A stretch of 64,000 bases of DNA from Antitrichia curtipendula (lineage: Eukaryota > Streptophyta > Bryopsida > Hypnales > Leucodontaceae), in contig OX579637.1 in assembly GCA_951230915.1 (NCBI GenBank), forward strand, positions 35,030,001 to 35,094,000, in the 5' to 3' direction. The notes below the pieces were generated by a model, which had not been told where the DNA came from, ran no database searches, and worked only from the letters and a program-made list of their open reading frames with translations. Positions within the stretch are counted from its first letter, which is position 1. Each line of letters begins with the position of its first letter. A program made the position numbers and the translations under genes. Below are positions 1 through 12,310 of the stretch, in pieces.

Positions 1-1419
1 ATATGCATGCCACCCACTCTCCACGGATCACCCTTCTTTGAAATACTGCTTCCTAGACCTTGATTTATCAGTTTCATTCATGTTAGACATGCTCCTGTTA
101 GGGACGTAGGTTTCAGGTGATCATACCTCAGGTCAGTCGTAGTCACCATTCACTTGAAAAAGATCATATGCTGGTTTACAGCATATGATCCAATTTCACC
201 ATCCAAAATGAATACCAACTGTGACATTCATGAACGTCAAAGACCAAAGAAACCGTCATGCAGAACCCAAGTCAACCGCTTGCCTGTACACGAATAACAT
301 GAAAACAAAATTAGTCAACACCAAATTTCTATTCAACCGCAATAAACCAAGAAATTCTCTACACACATCGGTGGTAAAATGAGGAATTCACTTCATTATT
401 GGAAATTATCCATATACATTCTTCCACATACACAATGCACCCACCTCTATTATCAGTATGGCTGCCAAAACTACAATGATGAAGAAGACATCGGAGGTTT
501 TTTAATTCAAAAGAATGGCATTGAGATTTTCAAAGCTGAAGTTGAATGAGATTGGGGAATTACCTTCACTGCCGGGACAATGCATGCTATTGAAATTCAG
601 CCGCAATCATTCACTATGGAAATTTACGCTAAAACATCCAACTTAATGGCAAACAAAAATCCCCAAATCAAAAAAGCATAAACACGTGCTACAACTTATC
701 GAACAAGAGTTTTGTGCCTATCCACTCGTCATCCAAACAGAACAAATACCATTTCCAACTTTGCGCAATTGTGCTTGTCAAATTAAATTGTGTTCATGCA
801 CTGCCTGGAAAACTATGTGGATACACTCTTCGAACTCATTTCTCTTCGAAAAAGAAGCCATTCACCTCTCCAAGTGCGGCACATTCTACACTTATAGACA
901 AATCTATACCAATATCTGCCCCTGGAAACCGAAAACTCTAAGCCATGCAAGGCCGAAAGATTCGAAGTTCCTTTTTACTGAATGAGAAGTAGTCCACGAC
1001 ACCGTTTCCTTCATACTACCAAAATAGGGTCTCGCACTGGACAACCTCCTAGCCATCCTCATCGGAGAGAGCATCCTAGAATACAAACTTTCTTCTACTG
1101 AGGAGAGTGACATGAACACACAAGCTACAGTACAAGCAAATGCCGCTTACCTTGCCATCAGTCATGCAACACTACTTATAAACATTGAAAAACGTTCTAA
1201 CCAAATAAAAAACTGGTAATGCGCGTTGCCCCATCGCTTATAACCTTACATACCAAGAGCGTGTTCGGATGCACAAAGGATTCTGTGTAACTTCCAATAC
1301 ACAAGCAATGAACACGCTCGTTTATGTCCGCTAGATGAGGTATACATGAAAATTAAGTGCTCCCCAGTGAACTGCCGTTTCACTTTACTGGTGTTTTTTT
1401 TGGTTCGTTGGTTGGTTTG
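1..1419. other. Gene-free AT-rich flank
   Basis: No reading frame here shows codon structure, a recognisable domain or plausible splice signals on either strand. Open stretches are short (under 100 codons) and overlap one another in several frames, as expected by chance. No terminal repeats or tandem arrays were seen. This is probably old intergenic or decayed transposon DNA. Confidence 0.6.
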
Positions 1420-1725
1420 TCACGGTGAGATCTCGCGGACTGTGCGTCTTTCAATCACGTGCTTGGTATCATCGGAAAGTCCTTGGCAAGGAGGTGTGCA
1501 TGGTTTTTGTTTGGTGTAGATCCAACCTACGTTGTGAAAGTTATGAATTTTTGAGTTATTTATGGAACTTAAATTATGTTAAATTATGGATCTTTTGGAT
1601 TATGCATCCTCTAGTGGCATTCTTGGTGCGGTTGAAAAGCCCTTGACAAGGGTGGTGCACAGGCTTGGTTTCATGGCATTTGGACCTACAGTAGGAAAGT
1701 TGTGGATTTTTGAGTTATTTGTGGA
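1420..1725 (+). repeat. Two diverged tandem copies of a ~159-bp repeat
   Basis: The phrase TTGAGTTATT occurs at 1,551 and 1,710, a spacing of 159 bp. Each is preceded by the same order of words: a CTTGG(T/C)... block, a 'CCTTGGCAAGG' or 'CCCTTGACAAGG' block, then a GTGCA block. The copies are clearly related but heavily mutated. No coding sequence is evident and the element type is unknown. Confidence 0.55.
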
Positions 1726-2329
1726 ATTGAATCTATAAAAGAGCGCTTGTCCCCTCAAAGGATAATTTGGGTCCAAGTAGGTTCCTACTGTTTGAAATTG
1801 GTGATAAAATTTTCTAAATCTTTTGAAGTTCTGTAGTTTATTAGAACTTCATGGATATATAATTTTTGTTTCAATCAAATGTAGGATGCCAAAGTCATGG
1901 TACAATCATCCAAAAACAAAGGTCGTCAAGCAATCCCCAAAAAATCACAAAAGTCAAAAATTATATTTTTAGAAAAGCGGCAAAGTCAAAATTATATTTT
2001 TTATATTTTTTACTAAAATTTTATGTTTTTGCCTATACATGAAGTTTTGATTCATTCTATTTGGATGAGAAATGAAAAAGTTAGGGACAATCTTAGTTTT
2101 TTGAGCAAAGTAAGCATCTTTTTGAAAAAAATATTTGTCCAATTTTGAATACTAATATCTTCCAATCCATATGGTCAAATTTGATGACATTTTTACTACA
2201 TGATTTCAAACAAGCTAAGTACAAGATCATATAGTTAGATTTCAAATAAAAATATTTTTTTGGTTTTTTTAGGTGAACGCAACAAAAGTGGTAGTTTTGA
2301 GTCTTTTTTTGATATAAAATAGCCTCAGT

Positions 2330-2450
2330 CCATGAGGGGTTTAGGATAAATTATGGATCTTCTAAATCGTGTGTTCTTTGGTTGCATTTTTGGTATCGCT
2401 AGAGAGCTCTTGGCAAAGAGGGGTGCACGGACTCTCAAAGAAGGCACCTC
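2330..2450 (+). repeat. Third dispersed copy of the 159-bp repeat
   Basis: The same word order recurs here: AAATTATGGATCTTCT, then TTTTTGGTATCG, CTCTTGGCAAAG and GGGGTGCACGG. It is closest to the second unit of the pair at 1.4-1.7 kb. The ~600 bp between holds AT-rich sequence with no recognisable feature. Confidence 0.45.
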
Positions 2451-2519
2451 AATAGAGACTATTAATAGAAGGCTTGAACATTGAAGGAAGGTGTACCAAC
2501 CGCAAGACAATGCAAAGCT

Positions 2520-5500
2520 TGTCTACAGATGGTGATTTGCAGACTAAAGATGATTGGTTTTCGATGACTATGTCTCTTGCCTAATCTATAAGTTTAGTAC
2601 AGAACCTGAAACTTGTAGCTTCTGAAGATTGTGAATGGATACTTGAAGGTCAAAAACTAGGAGTTGTATTAGTGGATGATGGCTGGAAAAAAGTATGCAA
2701 GATTTGACAAAGCCATAGGAGAAAATACTATTGTTTGGAAGAGCCTCGTTATCACTTCCAAGCCTCTTCAATTGTACTGGAAGAAGGATGTGGATGGCAA
2801 TGGACAATAAGAAACATTGCATTGACAAAAATTTCAATATTAGAAGATACAAACAAGACCTTATTCAAAAAGCAAACTAAAGCCCTCAAAATAGCACCTT
2901 TACCAATAGAGTAGCTGCTTTTTTCTTTTCTTTTCTTTTCATTTTTTTTGAAATTGAAGTAAGTAGAAGTCAAAAGAGACTTTGCCAAATGAAGTCTATT
3001 CCAAATTTGTACACATCAAATTCTCCTTCTTCTCTACCAAGTTTCAACTAATTAAACTAGTTGCATTGTTGAAGAATAGTCAAAGGTCACTTTTTCAACA
3101 TAAATGATGAAAGATTACATGTTCATCATCCATCCATTTAGTATAAGTCAATTCTCTTAAGGATTTAGCATTCATTTAAGTGCTTGAGCTATTACATTTG
3201 GAACCAATATTCTTCATGACTATGCTACTTTTCTAAAATTTTCGTTGGAATAGTGCCACAACCATTCTACAAGAAGGAAAATTGTTCTCTTTACCAACCA
3301 TTCACTATTCCACATTGACATTGACATGACAACATAGTAAAAAGCGGTTTGATGCAATATTCATATTAAAAAATACCATGAGCTATACATCAAAAATAGT
3401 GGTAAATAAACAAATCTACTAATCTACTTATACATTTTGATACAATGTACTTTCATCAAAATTTCAAAATACTTGAGTACTATTTGTTGGTATCACATTA
3501 CTATATTTGTTACACTCTACAATACATGGCAACAAATTACAATCAATGTACCGTATTGTACTAATGTGTAATAGCCACTACATTAGTCCAATCTACTTCA
3601 CTCGTAATCTAAATCAATGTCATCTCTTTGATTTGGGCCTGCAAAACTAGACCTATAAACACCGAGATATGGTCCTCCATTGTAGAAGTCTTTATATCCG
3701 TTTAGCGCACCTCCTTGTTTGTAATTCCCGTAGTAAGGACCTTCAAAAGTTGGAGGAGGAACTGGAATACTGTGATGTATAAAACCCCTCCTTCACTTGA
3801 ACTGCCATCATAAGATTCTTCATGATGCCCATATGAACCACATGTAATAGACTATGAATAGTATTGGGAGCCTCTTTAGTTAGAAGGAGCATAGTTTGTG
3901 GTTCCATGGCTTCTTATTGCATTCATTTGTAAGAACCAATTCAGGGGGCATTCCTGTACTATGAATTACTTGGCCCATCTAATGAGCCATATGCACCATG
4001 GTCAAGTTTGTAGGATCCATTGTATCTATGTTGTCGACCATGATCTTCTAGGCTCCTTCGCATTGCTTCTTGCATTTGTTGCTCATATCAATGTCTTCTT
4101 GAGCTTTTCGTACGCTCATGCCTCTCTCCAAATGTCATGGATGCCGGAGCATCATCAACATCATTGTCCAAGTATTCATCTTTTACATCAAACGGCAACA
4201 CATCTATAGGAAATCTACTCTGGCCTTGATTGAACCACTCGAGCAAACAATCATTTAGTCCAGTCTAGCTCATATATATTACTACATCATTGCAATTGAT
4301 ATTGTTGACATCTTTCCCATAAATTGTGTGTCAGTCTACATTTTTTTATGAGCACAATATTTGCCCAAACCATAGCCATGTTGGAATAGTTCATGATATT
4401 AGGTTTGGAGTCATATAAACCAATATTACGTGCTACTTTGTTGTACCAGTGAACAAAGTGTTTGTTGAGGCATATAAATCTTTTAGTCAAACTGTTAATT
4501 TTGCAATTTGAGGGTGTTTTACCAGATTTTGACAATTTGTTTGCTAAATTTGAGTTCAATTGGGTCATTTTGTTGAATTGCTTGGATCTAGTTGGAGTCT
4601 TTTTGATGTATGTCTAATCAAAGAAGGGAGGATTATAGCTAGGTCAATTGCCCAATTTGGAAGGTATCAATTTTTCTATCCAGTTGGCTAAGGTCTATTA
4701 AAGGGATATCAAATGAATTTTTAGTCCTAATTGGCATTGTGTCTAGTTGGTCAAGCTTAGTTGGAAGGGAATTGAATGTAGGAAGGGAAGAATAAATGTT
4801 GATAGTTGTAGGTGGTTGGGTCGTCTTCCTTCTCCTTTTGGTAACCGCTACCTTGTGGTTCCTATTAGGTGTGCTTTCTCTCTCATTTTTCTTTACCGTC
4901 TATTGAATGAAAGTCTAGTCGTGTCTCCGCCAGTTGGTACTACATATTAGTTTGTTTTCTTGTGTATATTCCAAATTAGTGCTTGGTGAGTATTTATGAG
5001 TTAGTACATAGGCCTACAGTATCACAAGGGTGATCCAAGTGTTTAAAGGTTTGTGTGGAAGTTTATGATTATGTCCTAGTTGGGATGGAATGGAAGTTGA
5101 ACTGGATTTGAAGTTTCACAAAAGTGTACCGAATCAGAGTATTACTGGAAGTATGGAAGTGTAAGAGATTAATGTCTACGAGCAAATGGCAAGATGAAGA
5201 GATCAAATTGGAAGGAGTTTATAATGATGGATGAGAGTGCTTGATGAAGCAGTGATGAGAAAAGTATGAGTGAGATTAGAATGTGATCAATTGGACCTTG
5301 AGAACGTAATTTCTAAACGATGAATTATTCACCAATTTGGTTTAATATAAAGATATGTTTAGCCAAATTGGATTCTGTATGATGTGTATGCATGTCTATG
5401 ATTTGAAATTGATTAAGTTTGTAAATGGATGAGTTATAAGCTCAATCTAAAAGTTGGTGAAATTAAATGATTACAATGTTGAATTCCAATTGAGATGTGC

Positions 5501-6185
5501 AATGTCGTTGTAGTTATGTAGTAATGTTTTTGGCTATGAAACTCCTAGTTGGATTATTGATTTTAAATTGAGATATATCAAATTTAGATATTGAAACTAT
5601 TAGCATAGATTCCCTACTTGACCGTCTCCCTTAGAAAGAACTTATTATACTAATAGGATAATGTCCAAGTAGGTCATTATTCTTCTTCAACAAGGCATGT
5701 GGATAGTTGCCCTTTCCAACAAGGAACTTGTATGTGTGCGTGTTCTTTTAGTCAAGTTTTAGAGAGGTGCATCATTTGGACGTACTTTTTGAATGTTGTG
5801 CAGTCCCAAATGTTTTTTGGCTCTTGTTACCATCTGGAATTTGCTATGCAATTTGGGTTTGCCCAATCTTTCCAATTTATATCTTGGGATTTGTCTTTTT
5901 TATTTTTTTTATGGTTTATTGCAAGACATGGTGACCTTGATTAAAATGAAATGAATTGATGACAAAGTTCACATTAATTTATGCAATATGCAAACAAAGT
6001 GCTTCATTGTTATAATGGAATGCAGTTTGGAAAGACTAGGAATTTCTTATAGTCCAATAATTTCTGAAACAAAATTGCGTGAAATAGTTTAGTATCCAAG
6101 CACAACCATTTATGTACTAAACCGGAAGGAGCGCATAGAGCCATAGATTGACATCAAGTATTTGATCATCTACTCCGGAAGGAAT
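2520..6185. other. Gene-free AT-rich stretch
   Basis: Nothing recognisable on either strand. Open frames of 60-103 codons exist but contain no domain and have no consistent splice context. The longest (around 3.9-4.2 kb, plus) is rich in His/Cys/Leu in the way random AT-rich sequence is. A possibly degraded transposon cannot be excluded, but no ends were seen. Confidence 0.55.
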
Positions 6186-6189
6186 ACGG

Positions 6190-6520
6190 TTGTGAACAAA
6201 TGAGCCGTGCGCCTGGCTATTTATATCATCCAATGGCAGATATGTATGTCCGCATCGGATGGCCTATAGGTGGACATCAAGATTCAATAGACAGAAAACG
6301 TTGTCTACTAGATTGCACGGCCATCGGCAAAGCATGGACAAGTAGAAGAACTAGACGGAGGGACCAATACCAAAATGGACGCCATGGTCAATCCGATCGT
6401 TCTTGAGACGGGCGCTCAGAAGGTGTATCGGATGGATGGATAAGCGGACGGATGGGTGGACAAGCGAGTGGCCAACCGCCTGAGAAGGTAGACAATTGGG
6501 TGGAACAACAGACTAGATCT
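6190..6520. other. Locally GC-richer island with GCGGACGG-type words
   Basis: This island stands out from its AT-rich surroundings. It contains repeated GGACGGATGG, AAGCGGACGG and GGTGGACAAGCG words, the same vocabulary as the array at 11.29-11.59 kb. It may be a fragment of the same dispersed repeat. No protein was recognised. Confidence 0.35.
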
Positions 6521-6529
6521 ATAAATTAT

Positions 6530-8485
6530 GAATTTTTTCAAAGTATAGATCTGATTTTGTTGTCTACATTTCTTTGTTTGTATCATCAACTTCATTTGTG
6601 TGGATGGATTCATTTGTTTTTGTATTTTCATATGATCAAATTTGTCGAACTCGTCAGCAAGGCTAGGCTATTGATGCAAAACAAGGATTTTGTTGACATA
6701 ATTAAAGGCAATCTTATTTAAGAGAAAGACCCCTTTGACAAGAAATATGCATAAGCTCGGGTTAATTATATTGTGCTTCTTGTAAAGGCTCACATTCCAT
6801 GTACTTATTGGAAATGAATAAATTATCTCATTTTGATTCATTTCCAAAACCTACAATTCTTTTCTAATTAATGTTTGTTGGACCTCCTTTCAAATATTTT
6901 TTAGCCTTTGCCAAAATATAGTAAAAGAATCAGTCATTGCATCATTTTTTTGATTAATTTTATGTCTCAAAACATAAAGCCAGTTGGCCGTTGAGTGTCT
7001 ATTATATAAAATCTACTAATTTGAATCTTCTAAGGGAATTTTTCTATTAAAGAATTTTCTACTTTTTGATCAAATATGTTTTTGGAATTTATTGTATGAA
7101 GGTTATAGACTTTTGTTAAATTAGAATGATAAATGATTGTTAAATTATATCACTTAACATTCTAATGAATTCCATTCAAAGTTATTAATATGAAAGGAGG
7201 GTGCGTATTCGGGCTTTGAAGTCTTCCCACAATGATCTTCACAATAAAGATTTTGTATATATACTTGACTAGAGCAATAGTCTTTGGATTTTGTTAAGGG
7301 TGTGCACGTTGCTTAAAAAGAATAAGACTTGTGACTTATATAGGTGAAAGATTTTGTCATCAAATAGTATGTTGGATAAAATCACACTACAGTTGTCCAA
7401 AATTGTAGTCATGACAAAAATTATGCACAAGAAGAAAGTTTGGAGTCAATTTTACAATAGTTGTTGTCACTTTGTTCCCCAAAAAATGGATCAAAGTCTT
7501 AAATCTTGTAAGTTTAGAAAATTGCATAACGATAAGTGATTTTCATCTATTACTTTAATGCACGGAGTACAAACATTCAATGTTTGTACTATCCAGATTT
7601 ATGTTTAGCATAGTTGTACTCATTGTATTAAGTATTATTGTATTCTTGCAATTCAGAGAGCTAAATTCAATGTTCTAATGTTTAGGTACAATGTTTTAGC
7701 ACTTAATAAGAGTTTGGGGAATTTTATAAGAAAATATCCTTGCAAATGTGTGATTTTAGTATGAAGCCCAAATTTTGACTTTAAAGTGTGTTCTTGTATT
7801 TTTAAATTTGAGAATCTAAAAAAAGACCGTTTCATTCAGATGGGCCAACATTGAATTATGGTTTATTTAACATTTTCATATCATTTTTTTCTATTGGAGA
7901 TATTTGCCCCGATTTCTAGCTTGAATCCACTAGAAGCCTGTAAGGTTCGCCCATCGTACATAGAGTGTACTATACATACATATTGTATATCAGGGACCAA
8001 TAGCCATTCACCACATACCATCTAAATTGGGGATCAGTTGCAATGTCCAATATATGTGCTATGCTTTTGCAACAACATTTCCTCCTGAACATTTGATGAA
8101 AAATGCGGCGGCATTTTAATTTTGTCTTCTCTCCATCATGTGTCTAGTCATTTTGAATTTGCAGTACTCTGAGCGGAGTTTGAAGAAAGTAGATCAACTT
8201 CACACCTCCATTTACAATTTGCAAATTCAATCTAGAGAAGCAAGGAGTAACAAATATTTGTTGCATGAGTGGAGAACATCAAAGTTTATAGATTTGTTGA
8301 GGGTGTTTGTTACTGAACGCATCAATGTTGATTTCCGCAAAGGTTGATTTTTGCCATTTTGATTGAAAATGCATGTCTTGTTTACGATATGAATCAATCC
8401 ACAAATTGTTTACAATATGAATCGGGTCTCCAAATCACATTTTTGCTGAGTCCAATTGGAAATGCAAGGCTTGCTTACAGTGATC
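6530..8485. other. Gene-free AT-rich stretch
   Basis: No recognisable gene, RNA or transposon end. The open frames are short and compositionally biased. Poly-T and poly-A runs are scattered but not arranged as terminal repeats. Confidence 0.55.
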
Positions 8486-9005
8486 ATTTGTCGATTACAT
8501 TTCTTTAGCAATTCTTTTAATTTACGGCATTCATTGGCTACAACCACTTTATAAGATGTACATTGATTTAGTAGAGCGTCTACGTTTTTAGATATAGCAT
8601 GTCTTATTTACAGAGTATGCCTTGATTACGGAGTTCATTTGGTACGATCAAACTACAATATGCACGATTCTTTAGTACATCGTTTATTTCTACATAGTTC
8701 ATTGGGTACAATCACTGTACAACATGTACAATGTTTCAATACAATGTTTACGTTGCTAGATACAAGAAGGTCAAGGTTTCTCCTAGATTTTTCGATTCAT
8801 GGTTCTTTTTGCAACAAGAAGAGAAACTTCTCTAGTACATTCATTGTACAATATGAACTATTTTTAAAAAAATATTACATTAATTGTACATGTATTATAT
8901 GTACTATTTCCTAATACATCTTGTACTTTCTTAGATACACACTGTACATAACCTCTTACAATGAGTATTATAGAATGTACATTGTTTACTCCACTAGACA
9001 TTGCA
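8486..9005 (+). repeat. Degenerate tandem repeats built on TGTACA/TTCATTGG words
   Basis: Words of the form TTCATTGG(G/C)TAC, ACAATATG/ACAACATG, TGTACA, and GTTTACGTT(G/T)..TAGATA recur roughly every 60-130 bp with irregular spacing. Several are near-palindromic (GTACA/TGTAC). The array is too diverged for a clean period. No coding function is apparent. Confidence 0.4.
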
Positions 9006-9009
9006 AGTC

Positions 9010-9345
9010 TTACTCTTGCTTTATCTTTGTAATTTCTTTTCTCCGCAATATTATTTTTTTTCTTTTTTAAGCATATTTTTTTTTTAAATGTATTCTTTCT
9101 TTCTTTTTGTTTAGAGTTTCTTCCTTCATCCTCAATTTTATATTTTTTGGGGCTTCTCCTTAATCTTCAATTTATTTTTTTTCCTCATTTTTTTTTGAAT
9201 TGTTTTTTATATTTATATTTTTTCCTTCTTCCTCAATTTCATTTTTTTGGTTTGGAATTTTTTCCTTTTTCCTCAATTTCATCTTTGTTAATCTCCTATT
9301 TTTTTTTTCCCTCTTCTTCTTCTTGAATTTTTTTTCTTTTGATGT
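9010..9345. other. Strongly T-rich (pyrimidine) tract
   Basis: The plus strand is almost entirely T with some C: long T runs mixed with CTTCTT and CTTTCTTTC words over more than 300 bp. This is low-complexity sequence and no gene is present. Confidence 0.6.
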
Positions 9346-10439
9346 TTTTTAGTCTTCTAATGTACATGTAGTTGTGGATAGAATGCGTTAGTTGTTTTCA
9401 TTAATTTTTCTTCATTTATATGTGCTATTTTCTTCATGACGTTCTTTTGTATGGATTCATTCAATTCTCTACTACCAATATGGGAGCAATGATATTAGGT
9501 AAGTAGCTTTGTAGCCATTAGTGAACTTCTGAACAACTCATACAGTTCACATTTGAAGTAGTTAAGGTCCCAATAAGAATATTCTATCATATTCCATAGT
9601 CGTGCGGCCGCAACTATGACTTCATGCATGACTACATTGCCTTTGCATAGGCACTAAAGAATGACTTCCTGCGAGTTCAATGCCACTATAGAATGACTTC
9701 TTAAGATTGCAAAATGTGTTGAAAATGTCTTGGACTACTAGGTACATACTCTATTGTTGCTTCGACCCCTTGCACATTGTGATGCATTGTATGATTTCCA
9801 AACATCTTGTTTACCTTTCAGTACATTTATTTTGCATCTATAATACATTTATGACATATGACATATACAACAAGGATGGACCAAATTCATAAAGGATGTT
9901 AGAAAATGTCAAATAAAATATCCTTCCAATTCCTTTCTCAAATTTGTCTATAACTTTTGATTTGAGGCTCAAAATCTAATACGGATTTTTGGGGATGAAA
10001 TTTTGATTAATTCACAAACTTTTTTTAGTTCAAAGTTTTTTGAAAAGAATTACTCTACTATGCCTAAATGAGGTCTAAAATATTACTTGTAGCACAATTC
10101 CTGCGTTTTACATATCCCACATGGTTTGTCTTGCCTCCTACCATCCTACTTCTACAAAGCGCTTGTCACTTCATTTCTTCAAACTCATACCCTAAGTGGC
10201 TTTGAGAGCCGTACAACACACATGATGCATGATGTATATTGTATAATGTGTATGGTCTATTGTACATGGTATATTTTGTATGGTGTATTGTAGTGGAATT
10301 TTGAATGTACTCATGCAATTGTAAAATTGTTGCAACTTGATTTTGACAGAAAAATGACTTATTTAAAAAGCTACCCTCATTGTGTGAGCTCAATTGTGTC
10401 GCAATCTACTTCGAAGTTATTGGGGCATGACTCTTAAAC
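9346..10439. other. Gene-free stretch with scattered AATGACT words
   Basis: No gene recognised. From about 9,610 to 9,700 the word (A)ATGACTTC recurs three to four times, matching the vocabulary of the CACTA-like terminus at 10.44-11.0 kb, so this may be the opposite end or interior of the same element. A short TGTATGGTGTATTG-type dinucleotide-like patch lies around 10.22-10.29 kb. Confidence 0.4.
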
Positions 10440-11008
10440 AACTTTACTAATTGAAACGGCTCTGACATGGAACTGCTGCTCGAGGCACTAACTTAGGACA
10501 CGGGAATAACTTAAAAATGACTCCAAAAATGTCTCCGGAAGTGAAACTACAATTCCTACACGCACTTAGAAAATGACTACAAAATGACTGGACACGTGTC
10601 AGCATAGTACTTGTCTGTTCTAGATAAGATCATGCCAATTTGTACCAAAATGACAGACACGTGTCAGTCCTGCACTGGTCGGGACCCCTTGCTCACGACT
10701 CCAAAATGACTATAGAATGACTCACATAGAGGCCCACGCCACCAACGATTGGCCCAACGTGGCAAAAAATGGGCAACTGCCCGACTCTAGACCACAAAAT
10801 TTCATCCCCAAACCCAAATGCCACATAGACCATCCCATCCATTTTTCATCCAAGTCCAAATTTGTTGGTGATAATAGAGCTGCAGTCATTTATTGCGTGA
10901 CTTGTCCACAATGACTGCAGGGCCCGAAGTCATGCCCGAGTCATTTTTGTCCAAAATGACTGTTTTAGAGTCATTTATCGCAGTCATTTATACCCTCTTT
11001 TTTTGTAG
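10440..11008 (-). mobile_element. CACTA-type element terminus with AATGACT subterminal repeats
   Basis: The segment ends at 11,008 in TTTTTTTGTAGTG, whose reverse complement begins CACTACAAAAAAAG, a classical CACTA-superfamily end. Going inward, the word AAATGACT (or its complement AGTCATTT) recurs about a dozen times on both strands, with nearby GACACGTGTCAG palindromes. Dense short subterminal repeats of this kind bind the TNPA-type protein in known CACTA elements. A matching left end was not identified with certainty (CACTATAGAATGACTTC at 9,683 is a candidate). No transposase lies inside, so it is probably a non-autonomous or truncated copy. Confidence 0.55.
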
Positions 11009-11284
11009 TGTTTATATTGGACTCAAAAGTTCAAAACACAATGGTAGCAATTGGATAAAATTGTTCAAAAATGAGATATAATGTTTGTGCACAAAGCCTT
11101 GAAAAACAAGGCTCCCCTATCCACTGAACTATGCATTACCAAGCAAGGGACACAAAAAATTGTAGCTCCTAGCCCTTAAAAATCTTAGCGTTCAGTTTCT
11201 TAGGAGTGCTTGTAAATGTCAATTTCAGGACTCTTATAGTCTTCATTTGTTGATGACCGTTGCATGTGGAAAAAAAAAAGTTCC

Positions 11285-11585
11285 TCCCATAACGATTGGG
11301 CAGATGGCACACAAGCAGCTGGGCCGACGGAACAGCGGATAGAAAGCTGGGCTATTGGAACATTGGATGGGTGAACAAGACGACGAAAAAGCGGACGGGA
11401 GGATGGTGGATGGGCGGATGGGCCGACGGGCCGACAAAAAGCCGAATAGGCGGAAGAGAGGACGGACAAGCGGATAGCACAATTTCAGTAAAATGTTTGT
11501 AGTGTGTGGAGAGGCAGACATGTGGATAACGCGGACAAAATGACAGACAGGCGAACGGGAGGACGGAAATGTAGGTGCAAATGAA
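11285..11585 (+). repeat. Degenerate GCGGACGG/GATGGGCGGA array
   Basis: About 300 bp with many overlapping words such as GGACGGG, GCGGATGG, GGGCCGACGG and AAGCGGACGGG. It is purine- and G-rich and unlike the flanking AT-rich DNA. All six frames are partly open only because the composition is biased. It lies just outside the left end of the large CACTA element and resembles the island at 6.2-6.5 kb. Confidence 0.45.
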
Positions 11586-11660
11586 AAGGGATGATTCATA
11601 GGCATGCGGTTATAGAAAATAATATAACAATAACATAAAATGATCTTGTACAAATGTATA

Positions 11661-11672
11661 CACTATAAGAAA
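11661..11672 (+). repeat. CACTA left terminal inverted repeat
   Basis: CACTATAAGAAA, identical to the reverse complement of 53,401-53,412. The base after it differs between the two ends (A versus C), so the perfect repeat is 12 bp. Confidence 0.8.
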
Positions 11673-12310
11673 ACAGACTTTTTGAAGACGTCTCAAAAAA
11701 CGTGACACTGCGTTGTGCTCAACAGAAAAAGAATTAGCGTTGACGTCTCCTAAAATCCGTTCAACTTGACGGGGTAAAAACATGTGCAAATCTCAGAGGA
11801 CACATCATTTTTTGGCATGTTTTTCCAAAAACGTAGCTCATGACAATATCTCACAAGGTCGTGAGACGTCGACACGTGGAAGGTGCTTGAATGCCATGTA
11901 GGCGCCAGTTGGACGGACAGTGCCACGTAATTTTTTTTCTGATTTTGACCACGTCTAACGTGGTGGATGACGTGGAGCCAAGAAATTTTGACGTGGCGTA
12001 CAATGTACTGCACGAGGCGGCTGTTTAGAAGTTTTCTTTGGTTCGAAATACTATTAGGAATGACGTCACTTTAGACACAATTACATTTTCTGAGACGTCC
12101 TATGAGACAGATCGTTCATTAAGAAAGTGCCTTAGAGCAACGATGTCGTCTTCCTAAAGACATTCGTCATGACATGACTTAGCAGAGGATTCTCTGGACG
12201 CCATTGTTGATGACGGTGTTCTGGACGTCAACATGTAGCAGTGACTCAATTGCTTACGTTGTAGAAGACGCCTACTACAAGTACTTCTTGTTTAGTCGAC
12301 GTTCATAGAC
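11673..12310. promoter_or_regulatory. CACTA left subterminal region, rich in GACGTC/ACGTGG words
   Basis: At least ten copies of GACGTC, GACGTG or ACGTGG occur in about 600 bp, on both strands (for example GACGTCTC, GACGTCGACACGTGG, GACGTGGATGACGTGG). In characterised CACTA elements the subterminal few hundred bases hold clustered short motifs bound by the regulatory protein, and this block fits that role. The same words thin out further inside, reappear at 19.9-20.7 kb and are sparse near the right end. No gene overlaps it. Confidence 0.55.

Noticed and set aside
1..11660. Numerous 60-136-codon open frames in the left flank
   Set aside because: They overlap in several frames, many begin with non-ATG codons, and none shows domains, splice logic or conservation within the window.
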